Assembly: GCA_037445185.1 (NCBI GenBank) | Contig: JBBIKZ010000204.1 | Location: 1-8,815 of the forward strand | From: JANWZL01 sp037445185 | GTDB lineage: Bacteria > Pseudomonadota > Gammaproteobacteria > Burkholderiales > Thiobacillaceae | Reading direction: 5' to 3' | DNA: 8,815 bases | Part shown: piece by piece, positions 1 through 5,940 of the stretch | Layout of the letters: every line of letters starts with the position of its first letter | Numbering within the stretch: position 1 is the stretch's first letter | Translations under genes and position numbers: made by a program | Notes under the pieces: model-generated | Told to the model about the DNA's origin: nothing | The model's input: only the letters and a program-made list of their open reading frames with translations | Databases searched by the model: none

Positions 1-3000
1 CGTATCACGATCAATGCATCGACCCCACCGCCACTCCTACCGCGCGTGATCGCGCACGAGATGGCGCACGCGGCGTCGTATCACTTCGGTAATATCGCTA
101 GTAACCCGGAACTCGCAAAAAAGCTCGGGCTCGAACCTAAGGTTGTGGATTTTATTACTAATACTGCTGCAACAATTAACAAGTACTTTGGTGATCGACA
201 GATAGAACAAGGTAGATTTGAAGATAAAGATTACACAATTTATGAAGCTTTTGCAGAATTGTTTGCATCTCCTGCATTTAACGAATATCTTGATAGTATG
301 ATTGTACAGTCGCTAAAAAACCACAAATTTACAATGCGAAACTGGATCTTGTCATTTCTACAAATTGGTTTCGGTACACTACGAGCAGAGCTCAAACGCG
401 CGTCTAAGGGCGAGCAGTCAACCCTTGCTGCCGAGCAGCTTCGCCAGCTTCTCGAAGCGGCGAGCAAGGCGAACAATTACGCTGCCATCACGGCTAAGCT
501 GGCCGAGGAGGTCAAGCGTACCGGTGGACCGACCAGCTTCGCGCTCAACATCGTGGATCTCGTTCGCGACACTTGGATGAACGAGGCCGCGCAACGAGTA
601 CAGCAGTACAATCAAGGCAAACTTTGGAAGTTCGTTGCAAAGTCGAAGTCGATCGACTTCTTGTCAGCTACCCTTTCCCTCAACCAAATCTTCGAGCAGT
701 TCGGCGCTTTGTTCGACAATCCAATGGGCAACGCAATGCGACGCTACATGGATAGCGTCAACGAGCGCATGTCCACAGCGACGCATTGGCTCAACGAATA
801 CAGTCGCTGGGCCGAGCGGTGGCAGAACCTCGTTCAGCAAGATCCCAAGGCTCGCGACCAATTGCACGATGTCATGATGCGTGCAACGCTGTGGCAGATC
901 CATCCCGACAAGGCGTATACCGACCCCGAGAACGCACACCTCGTGGAGAAAGAAGGCTCGCCCGAGCGCTGGCGGCAACTCGCAGCCGATTGGTCGAAGC
1001 TGCCAGCCGACATGAAACAGATGTATACGGAATTGTCCACTTGGACAAAAGGCTCGTGGAGCGTACTGATTTACGAAATTGCCAAACAGCGTCTACAAGC
1101 CGCGAATTACATTATGCCCGAGATTGGTCATAATATTCGAGATATCGAAGCAAAAATTATGGCAAACCCAGATATAGTGCTTGAACATCTTCTCCAACTC
1201 GACAAGAACTTCAAAGCAAAGGGCGACGAGCATCGCTCCGATATCATTGCTCCGCTCTTTCTAATGCTCAAGAGCAAGGGACCTTATTTTCCACTACGAC
1301 GATTTGGGAATTTCTATGTACTTGCACGCTCGTATATGCAACTTGATATTATGACGGATGACGAATACAAAGAAGCGCTACAAGATACGAGTTTTGAATT
1401 GATCGAGCATGTTCAACTCGGACCAAATCAACATCAAGTTACTTATAAGTATACATGGGTCGAAGCATTCGAGAACCGTGCGGATGCGAAGGTCCGCCTT
1501 GATCAATATGCAAATGACAAGCGGTTCGAAAATGTACGCCTCCGCACTCGTGATGAGCACTTGTTGCAAGGACGCTTGATCCCTGCGGGTCTTCTGGAAA
1601 CGGTCCAACGCTTTGTTATAACCGACAAGCAAGTACGAGAATTGTCGCAGGAGGCGCAGGCGGCGCTCGTGCAGAGCATCGGCCGGTTCCTCCTGGAGGT
1701 CGCCCCCGACACGTCGGTGCGCAAGTTGATGGCGCAGCGCATGTACGTCCCGGGCGCCGACCCCGACATGCTGCGGGGTTTCGCCGCTCGGGCGCGGGGC
1801 TTCTCCTATGCGCTGGCCCAGATCCGCTGGATCCGCCACGTAAACGAAGCCCTGTCCGCCATGATGAGAACGGCAAAGGCCCACGGCGCCGAGGACGCGG
1901 ACAAGAGCTTCCTCGCCCAGCAGGTCACCAACGGCGTGATCCGCCGCGAGCGCGTGATGCTGGAGAGCGCGCTCGACCATGCGAACGACCACACGACGAT
2001 CGCCGACCGCCTCGGCGTCGCGGCGTTCGGGTACTTCCTCGCCTCGCCCGCCTATTGGATGGTGAACATGACCCAGCCGATCATGTTCACGCTGCCCATC
2101 CTGGGCGCCAAGCACGGGGTCGGTCGAACCAGGCGCGCGCTCGAACAGGCCTATCGTGACATCGGCCAGCCGACCAAGGAGCTCCTGCGCCAGGAGCGCG
2201 CCCAACTCCTACGCGGCTTGCCGCCGACGCTGCGGTCCATCTCGGCCGTCGAGCACTTCGCCAAGCGCCTCGCACCGAACGAGCAGGCCATGATCGATCG
2301 GCTTGCCCGTCTGAACAAACTCGACGTGACCATGGCGCTGGAGGTGAACGAGATCGCCAAGGGGCGTGGGTCCAAACAGAACGTGTTCCGCACGTTCTGG
2401 GATTGGATGATCGCCGCTCCGCATTTCATCGAAGTCGTCAACCGCATGACGACCGCGCTCGCGGCCTATCGCCTCGGCAAACAATCCAATATGAGCGAAG
2501 ACGAGGCCATCAACTATGCAGCCGACATGGTCGGCCGCACGCAGATCGACTACAGCATCACCAATCGCCCGCGCGTGTTCCTCTACCAGGGACTGAAGCC
2601 GTTCCTGATCTTCAAGATGTTCGGCCACCACGTGACCTATCTCTTCTTCGACTACGTCACCGCGCTCGTGGGCCAGAACCCGCGCGTGAGCCGAAAGGAG
2701 GCAGCCGTCGCGCTGGGGATGATCGCCCTCATGCACGCGATCTTCTCCGGGCTCCTGGGCAGCACCTACGAGCCGGTCTGGCTCCTGCTCTCGCTCGCGG
2801 CCTGGCTCGGGGGCACGGACGTGGAGGCGCTCGCCTTCGAGACCATGACGGACTATCTCTCGCCCTTCTTCCGCGACATGATGCTCCGTGGACTGCCGTA
2901 TGCAGCACTCGGCATCGACACCACCCGCATATCGGTGAACGGGCTGCTGTTCCAGGGCTTCACCCGAGGGGTCAATTGGAACGACAGCGACCAGGCCATC

Positions 3001-3570
3001 ATCAACCTCATCGGCAACGCGCTCGGGGTCCCGCTGACGATGGCACAGGATTTCGTCCGCTCGATGGGCTATCTCGCACAAGGAGACGTGATCCGAGCGT
3101 TCGCGGAAGGTGCACCGTTCAAGATCTTTCGAGACATATTCGGTGCTGCCGAGCTGGCGACAGAAGGTGTCTACGACCGAAACGGCGAGATCATCAAGGA
3201 TACTCAGCAACTCAGCGCATTCGACATCATGGTCAAGATACTCGGGTTCAATTCATCCGATATTGCTGAAACCTACGCAATTCGTCGCTACGTGTTTCGT
3301 CAAGCGCGACGGCTTGTCAATCAGCGGGATTATCTATTCGAACAATACGCAAAAGCTGTTCGTCAAAACGACACATCTGGTTTGATGGATGCAATTATCA
3401 TGATCCAAGAATACAATGCCGAGAACCCTCAATACCCCATCAGTCAGCGCGCGCTCCAGATGTCCCTCAAGACACGCCTGCGGAACATGGAGGAGCGCGC
3501 GCGGACCGGCGTTGCGGGCGAGCTGGAGCGCCGACTTCTGCCGGAGGCCCAGCGGCTGTTCAGCCGCTAG
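1..3570 (+). CDS. Giant phage PLxRFG-domain protein with metallopeptidase domain (C-terminal part; 5' end outside window)
   Basis: The frame is open from base 1 to the TAG at 3568-3570 (1189 residues), so the start lies upstream; the GTG at 46 is internal. Codons 55-69 encode HEMAH, an HExxH zinc-metallopeptidase site. About 60 residues later YEAFAELF (241-264) resembles the Glu-containing helix that supplies the third zinc ligand in gluzincin-like phage domains. PLRRFG at 1291-1308, within PYFPLRRFGNFYV, is the signature of phage PLxRFG proteins. Further family-like features follow: a segment ending NMTQPIMFTLPIL (about 2023-2109), an IDYSITNRPR region (about 2548), and two strongly hydrophobic stretches (2701-2760 and 2776-2814). 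Known relatives are very large multidomain phage proteins, often virion-associated or polyvalent. A role as an ejected internal virion protein with a membrane-active C-terminus is inference. The peptidase substrate is unknown. It converges on the - strand gene at 3567. Base composition switches sharply several times along the gene. Confidence 0.88.
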   Translation, partial: RITINASTPPPLLPRVIAHEMAHAASYHFGNIASNPELAKKLGLEPKVVDFITNTAATINKYFGDRQIEQGRFEDKDYTIYEAFAELFASPAFNEYLDSMIVQSLKNHKFTMRNWILSFLQIGFGTLRAELKRASKGEQSTLAAEQLRQLLEAASKANNYAAITAKLAEEVKRTGGPTSFALNIVDLVRDTWMNEAAQRVQQYNQGKLWKFVAKSKSIDFLSATLSLNQIFEQFGALFDNPMGNAMRRYMDSVNERMSTATHWLNEYSRWAERWQNLVQQDPKARDQLHDVMMRATLWQIHPDKAYTDPENAHLVEKEGSPERWRQLAADWSKLPADMKQMYTELSTWTKGSWSVLIYEIAKQRLQAANYIMPEIGHNIRDIEAKIMANPDIVLEHLLQLDKNFKAKGDEHRSDIIAPLFLMLKSKGPYFPLRRFGNFYVLARSYMQLDIMTDDEYKEALQDTSFELIEHVQLGPNQHQVTYKYTWVEAFENRADAKVRLDQYANDKRFENVRLRTRDEHLLQGRLIPAGLLETVQRFVITDKQVRELSQEAQAALVQSIGRFLLEVAPDTSVRKLMAQRMYVPGADPDMLRGFAARARGFSYALAQIRWIRHVNEALSAMMRTAKAHGAEDADKSFLAQQVTNGVIRRERVMLESALDHANDHTTIADRLGVAAFGYFLASPAYWMVNMTQPIMFTLPILGAKHGVGRTRRALEQAYRDIGQPTKELLRQERAQLLRGLPPTLRSISAVEHFAKRLAPNEQAMIDRLARLNKLDVTMALEVNEIAKGRGSKQNVFRTFWDWMIAAPHFIEVVNRMTTALAAYRLGKQSNMSEDEAINYAADMVGRTQIDYSITNRPRVFLYQGLKPFLIFKMFGHHVTYLFFDYVTALVGQNPRVSRKEAAVALGMIALMHAIFSGLLGSTYEPVWLLLSLAAWLGGTDVEALAFETMTDYLSPFFRDMMLRGLPYAALGIDTTRISVNGLLFQGFTRGVNWNDSDQAIINLIGNALGVPLTMAQDFVRSMGYLAQGDVIRAFAEGAPFKIFRDIFGAAELATEGVYDRNGEIIKDTQQLSAFDIMVKILGFNSSDIAETYAIRRYVFRQARRLVNQRDYLFEQYAKAVRQNDTSGLMDAIIMIQEYNAENPQYPISQRALQMSLKTRLRNMEERARTGVAGELERRLLPEAQRLFSR
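55..69 (+). other. HExxH zinc-metallopeptidase active site (HEMAH)
   Basis: The codons read His-Glu-Met-Ala-His, preceded by Val-Ile-Ala and followed by Ala-Ala-Ser-Tyr. In zincins the two His bind zinc and the Glu is the general base. The likely third ligand is a Glu in YEAFAELF, probably codon 244 or 256; I cannot decide which from sequence alone. Confidence 0.75.
645..660. repeat. 16-bp perfect palindrome inside the giant-protein gene
   Basis: GAAGTCGATCGACTTC is its own reverse complement and is centred on CGATCG. It lies within coding sequence (K-S-I-D-F), so any site function is unproven. It may be chance. Confidence 0.35.
2062..2090. repeat. 10-bp inverted repeat with 9-nt spacer inside the giant-protein gene
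   Basis: GTGAACATGA at 2062-2071 and TCATGTTCAC at 2081-2090 are exact reverse complements. The dyad has the shape of an operator or an RNA hairpin, but it sits in the middle of a coding region encoding VNMTQPIMFT and could be fortuitous. Confidence 0.35.
2701..2814 (+). other. Predicted membrane-associating hydrophobic pair in the giant protein
   Basis: Codons 2701-2760 encode an uncharged run (AAVALGMIALMHAIFSGLLG) that is long enough to cross a membrane. After a short STYEP turn, 2776-2814 encode VWLLLSLAAWLGG. Together they resemble a helical hairpin. In podovirus ejection proteins such segments may help form a channel across the cell envelope; applying that here is inference. Confidence 0.5.
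3551..3568. terminator. Perfect inverted repeat at the convergent gene ends; possible bidirectional terminator
   Basis: AGCGGCTG (3551-3558), a TT spacer, then CAGCCGCT (3561-3568) form an 8-bp perfect dyad immediately at the shared CTAG where the + and - genes stop. The position fits a two-way transcription stop or a roadblock between converging transcripts. Neither side has the T-run of a classical intrinsic terminator, and the repeat also encodes the last residues of the + gene, so the terminator role is uncertain. Confidence 0.4.
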
Positions 3571-4325
3571 TGCCGCGTCGGCGGGGTGCCATCGGACAGC
3601 AGCCCGAGCTCGTTGATGTAGTTGAACAAATCGTCGAGGAATACGCAAAGCCCAAATACGGTCAGAGTAAATTTGACGGACGAATAATCCTCCTTGTCCG
3701 AAATCTCGAGCGCGGTTTTCAGATCATTCAATAACCCTTCCGTGATCAATTGTCGTGCGCTCTTGTCAAGCTGTAACTTGCACAGACCGTACAAAAAACG
3801 TGACAAGTAGTAATCGGCCCAAATAGCTATGCTCGCGCGATTATTCTCGTGCGTCCCAACATATTCGATATGCCCTTCTCGCATTATTTGAACAATGGTT
3901 TCGAGTACCTCGGTCAACGCCTCGAAGTCAGGACGATCGTCCAACTTGGACAATGTATCGAGTACGAAACCAGTCGGCGCCTCGTAGACCGGCGTACTCG
4001 GGCCGGATGTTTTGTCGTGCACATAATACCAGCCCGTTACGAGCGAAAAGAATGCTCCCGCTTCTCCAAGTGGAGAGGTTTTGGGTTCGTGCTTGATGTA
4101 ATATCGTTCCAGGAATTCTTCGAAAGCATGATAAATTTGTGTCGCACCCTTCACGGAAAACTTGTTTTGCTGGAGCGCGTGAAGAAAATAGTTCCACCAT
4201 ATATCTACAAATACTGCTTTTGGTACTTCGACTGTTAAATTTTGGACGTGCTTTTTGAGCATTTTATGAATGTTGCCTACATGCTCTTTCAGTTCGGTCG
4301 CGAGTTCCGAGGGAAGTCGGGTCAT
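3567..4325 (-). CDS. Protein of unknown function, 252 residues, last gene of the leftward operon
   Basis: ATG at 4325 follows an AGGAG at 4332-4336 with a 6-nt spacer; TAG is at 3567-3569. I do not recognise the family. The protein appears mostly helical and soluble, with no signal peptide or clear membrane span. It has an amphipathic, charged N-terminus (MTRLPSELATELKEH), a basic, aromatic middle (EEFLERYYIKHEP) and a hydrophobic stretch near the C-terminus (FTLTVFGLCVFLDDLF). It holds only one Cys pair's worth of cysteines (one in LYGLCKL and one in FGLCVF), so no zinc finger is evident. It is far more AT-rich than the adjacent Cys4 gene. The stop shares CTAG with the convergent giant-protein gene. 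The strong ribosome site and operon position support a real gene; the + strand alternative at 3849-4238 is weaker. Function cannot be inferred. Confidence 0.82.
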   Translation of the reverse strand: MTRLPSELATELKEHVGNIHKMLKKHVQNLTVEVPKAVFVDIWWNYFLHALQQNKFSVKGATQIYHAFEEFLERYYIKHEPKTSPLGEAGAFFSLVTGWYYVHDKTSGPSTPVYEAPTGFVLDTLSKLDDRPDFEALTEVLETIVQIMREGHIEYVGTHENNRASIAIWADYYLSRFLYGLCKLQLDKSARQLITEGLLNDLKTALEISDKEDYSSVKFTLTVFGLCVFLDDLFNYINELGLLSDGTPPTRH

Positions 4326-4331
4326 GACGTA

Positions 4332-4336
4332 CTCCT
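4332..4336 (-). promoter_or_regulatory. Shine-Dalgarno of the 252-residue gene
   Basis: The - strand reads AGGAG, then six bases, then ATG at 4325. It lies just downstream of the UUCG hairpin (4344-4367), with a 7-nt gap, so folding of that hairpin could affect access to this site. Confidence 0.75.
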
Positions 4337-4343
4337 GGCAATG

Positions 4344-4367
4344 GAACGGGGGCCGAAGCCCCCGTTC
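4344..4367 (-). promoter_or_regulatory. Intergenic 10-bp hairpin with UUCG tetraloop
   Basis: On the - strand GAACGGGGGC is followed by TTCG and then GCCCCCGTTC: a perfect 10-bp stem with a C(UUCG)G loop, a classic ultrastable RNA tetraloop. It starts 6 nt after the TGA of the Cys4 gene (4374-4376) and ends 7 nt before the next gene's AGGAG. The downstream sequence is CATTGCC, not a U-run, so it is not a canonical intrinsic terminator. It may attenuate transcription, block 3' exonuclease decay of the upstream mRNA, or mark an RNA-processing point. A weaker mutually exclusive pairing, CCGAAG with CTTCGG, also exists in the same stretch. Confidence 0.65.
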
Positions 4368-4373
4368 TTCGGG

Positions 4374-5423
4374 TCAGCGGCGCATCTTCGCGAAGATCTT
4401 CTGCGGATCCTCATCCTCCTCTTCGATATCCTCGTCCACGTCGTCCCAAGGCGACGGCTCGGGCTCGGGCGCGGACGCGACCTTCGCCATGGGCTCGGGC
4501 TTGGACTTGGGCTCGGGCTCGGGCTTGGGCTTGAGCTTGGGCTCGGGCGCGGTCTTCGCCATGGGCTTGGGCTTGGGCTTGGGCTCGGGCGCGGTCTTCG
4601 CCACGGGCTCGGGCTCGGACACGGGATCGGACGGCGGGATCCGATCGAGCAGCGGCTTCACGCTGTCCGGCGGCTCCTCCTGCAGCCCCGTGTCGTTGTC
4701 GGTGAGACCGAAGCTGAGGTTGATCGGCCCGGCGAAGTCCCGACGGATCGCCCAGATCCGGGCGATCTCCTGCATGTCGAGGGCGCGCTCGACCTCGAAG
4801 TTCACCGCCGGGTACTGCTTGCTCCCATCGAAGCCCATCCGCACGACGATCGCCCACTCGGGCAACTCGATGGCCGCGAGCTTGCGATGCAGGTCGATCA
4901 AGCGGTTGAGCGAGCCCGGCGGCACGACGAACAGGAACGGGGCGCCGAACACCCGGCACTCCAGATCCCCCGGGGCGACCATCACCAGTCGCTTGGTCTC
5001 GCGGCACGCCTTGGCTCGGCTGCCCTCACGACTGGACGACCCCCATTCGGCCATCGGGCACCCGGCGCAGGTCTCGTGCTGCACGTGCGGCGAGCCGGGA
5101 TCGGGCACGTCCCCGCGGATCGACGTGCAGTCCGGTGGGGTCTGGTTCGCCGGATCGTAGGCCCGCATGTAGTAAGCGCGGGAGACGAACGGCGACACGT
5201 AGGCAATCACCAGTTCCAGGTCCATCATCGGCCGGCGCTGGGCGTCGAGCAGCATCTGCGGCTCCTCGCCGGCCCGCACGGCGAAGCCCCGGCTGCCGAT
5301 CGTGAGCTGCGGCAGGTAGGACCCCACCGACAGCCCCTGTACGAGGTTCGATCGCCGCGTCGCGCTCGGCGACAGGGCGAGCTGCTGGCGCAGCGCTGCA
5401 AGTGAAGCCAATGCGTTGCTCAT
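4374..5423 (-). CDS. Phage Cys4-motif protein with EP/KP linker and acidic tail (possible DNA-binding replication protein)
   Basis: The start is ATG 5423 (349 residues): AGGAGA lies at 5429-5434 with 5-nt spacing, and the open frame further upstream is antisense-free overlap with the 145-residue gene. Residues 70-190 match a widespread phage family I know only as hypothetical: a YMRAYDP-PPDC stretch, then C99, C119, C122 and C140, with a WGSS motif (127-130) between the last two, suggesting a metal site. Residues about 270-324 are Glu-Pro/Lys-Pro repeats containing three copies of an AK(T/V)A-type unit, and 327-339 is almost entirely Asp/Glu before a short basic end (KMRR). An acidic tail on a flexible linker recalls phage single-stranded DNA-binding proteins, whose tails contact replication partners. 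That function is inference, supported only by operon company with the SNF2 helicase and VRR-NUC nuclease. Confidence 0.85.
   Translation of the reverse strand: MSNALASLAALRQQLALSPSATRRSNLVQGLSVGSYLPQLTIGSRGFAVRAGEEPQMLLDAQRRPMMDLELVIAYVSPFVSRAYYMRAYDPANQTPPDCTSIRGDVPDPGSPHVQHETCAGCPMAEWGSSSREGSRAKACRETKRLVMVAPGDLECRVFGAPFLFVVPPGSLNRLIDLHRKLAAIELPEWAIVVRMGFDGSKQYPAVNFEVERALDMQEIARIWAIRRDFAGPINLSFGLTDNDTGLQEEPPDSVKPLLDRIPPSDPVSEPEPVAKTAPEPKPKPKPMAKTAPEPKLKPKPEPEPKSKPEPMAKVASAPEPEPSPWDDVDEDIEEEDEDPQKIFAKMRR
4452..4616 (-). repeat. Low-complexity Glu-Pro/Lys-Pro coding repeat
   Basis: On the + strand this is a tandem run of GGGCTC/GGGCTT hexamers, broken by nearly identical copies of GGCGCGGTCTTCGCCA (around 4535-4605) and a variant near 4470-4490. 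On the coding strand it gives alternating PEP and PKP units separated by AKTA or AKVA spacers (residues about 270-324). It probably forms a stiff extended linker, TonB-like in composition. Such hexamer arrays expand and contract by slippage. Confidence 0.8.
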
Positions 5424-5428
5424 GGGGT

Positions 5429-5434
5429 TCTCCT
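5429..5434 (-). promoter_or_regulatory. Shine-Dalgarno that fixes the Cys4-protein start
   Basis: The - strand reads AGGAGA five bases before ATG 5423. The frame stays open upstream to an ATG at 5921, but that extension covers the 145-residue gene in another frame and encodes an Arg/Gly-rich, family-unlike sequence. The 5423 start is therefore preferred. Confidence 0.8.
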
Positions 5435-5449
5435 CGTCCCGGTTCGAAC

Positions 5450-5887
5450 TCAGTCCAGATCCGCGGCATCGAACGACTTGCGACTGGCGCGCACGGACAG
5501 TTCGATCAGTTCGACCATCTTCACGCCAGGAGGCAGGTTGTCGTCCGAGGCCAACTCTCGGAGCCGATCGGCCGACAGGCGACGGTGCAGCACGCTCAGG
5601 TCGCCCGTCTCTCGGATCCAGGCGTGGATCTGCTCCCAGTCCACGGCATGCGGCACGATCCGCGCCAGAGGGGCGATGGTCACCCCGTGAACCGTGGTCT
5701 TGCCGAGCTTGTGCTCGGCCAGCATGCCGAGGAGGTACCTCTCCAGCGCATCCTCGCCGGCCTTGAGAAGCTTGAGCCGCTTCTCGATTTTGGCCCTGCG
5801 CGCCCGAAGGGTGAGCAACGTGCCGACCGCCAGTTCGATGGACGGGTCGGGCACACCGGTAGCCAATTCGACGAAGTTGGGTTCCAT
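5450..5887 (-). CDS. Coiled-coil phage protein, 145 residues (Gp157-like in general layout)
   Basis: ATG 5887 is preceded by GGAGAG (5892-5897); TGA is at 5450-5452, 26 nt before the Cys4 gene. Residues about 23-60 form a basic/acidic helix likely to be a coiled coil (RARRAKIEKRLKLLKAGEDALE). A small domain follows with HGVTIAPLARIVP, then DWEQIHAWIRETGDLSVLHRR (82-102) and a LPPGVKMVEL segment (118-127). This order is familiar from short phage proteins annotated as hypothetical or as host-nuclease-inhibitor-like (Gp157 group); I am sure of the phage character but not of that function. Its neighbours point to a DNA-metabolism accessory role, possibly in recombination or protection of phage DNA ends. 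The gene is uniformly GC-rich, like the Cys4 gene after it. Confidence 0.82.
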   Translation of the reverse strand: MEPNFVELATGVPDPSIELAVGTLLTLRARRAKIEKRLKLLKAGEDALERYLLGMLAEHKLGKTTVHGVTIAPLARIVPHAVDWEQIHAWIRETGDLSVLHRRLSADRLRELASDDNLPPGVKMVELIELSVRASRKSFDAADLD

Positions 5888-5911
5888 GATACTCTCCAGG
5901 GTGGTACGGTG

Positions 5912-5940
5912 GCTTTAGCACGTTTGCTGGTTCAAGTCAA
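5912..5940 (-). promoter_or_regulatory. Weak candidate sigma70-like promoter upstream of the 145-residue gene
   Basis: The - strand reads TTGACT (5940-5935), 17 bases, then TAAAGC (5917-5912), preceded by TG one base before the -10 (extended -10 form). The -35 is good (5 of 6) and the -10 poor (3 of 6). It overlaps the end of the helicase gene and lies in the 44-nt gap before ATG 5887. An internal operon promoter is possible but a chance match is quite likely. Confidence 0.22.

Noticed and set aside
46..48. GTG at 46 as the start of the giant gene
   Set aside because: It falls immediately before the HEMAH motif, leaving no room for the preceding part of the peptidase domain, and the frame is open to base 1.
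1378..3210. Two long - strand open frames (1378-2205 and 2209-3210) opposite the giant gene
   Set aside because: They lie in the GC-rich part of the giant gene, where high third-position GC on the coding strand suppresses antisense stops. Their translations are His/Arg/Glu-rich with no recognisable family, and the + frame has clear family motifs.
2403..3269. 288-residue + strand frame overlapping the giant gene
   Set aside because: It is a shifted-frame shadow, extremely Arg/His/Pro-rich, within a gene with strong family evidence.
3849..4238. 129-residue + strand frame opposite the unassigned gene
   Set aside because: There is no clear ribosome site. It is nested antisense to a longer frame with a strong ribosome site in the operon, and it has no family resemblance.
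4242..5405. 387-residue + strand frame opposite the Cys4 gene, with GLGLGLG repeats
   Set aside because: The repeats are the antisense reading of the EP/KP linker. The - strand frame has a good ribosome site, conserved cysteines and tight operon spacing.
5424..5921. N-terminal extension of the Cys4 protein to an ATG at 5921
   Set aside because: It covers the 145-residue gene in another frame, has a low-quality composition, and the AGGAGA before ATG 5423 fits a normal start.
4326..5931. Possible tRNA or small RNA genes in the gaps
   Set aside because: The gaps are only 26-48 nt, too short for a tRNA. Only the UUCG hairpin shows structure.
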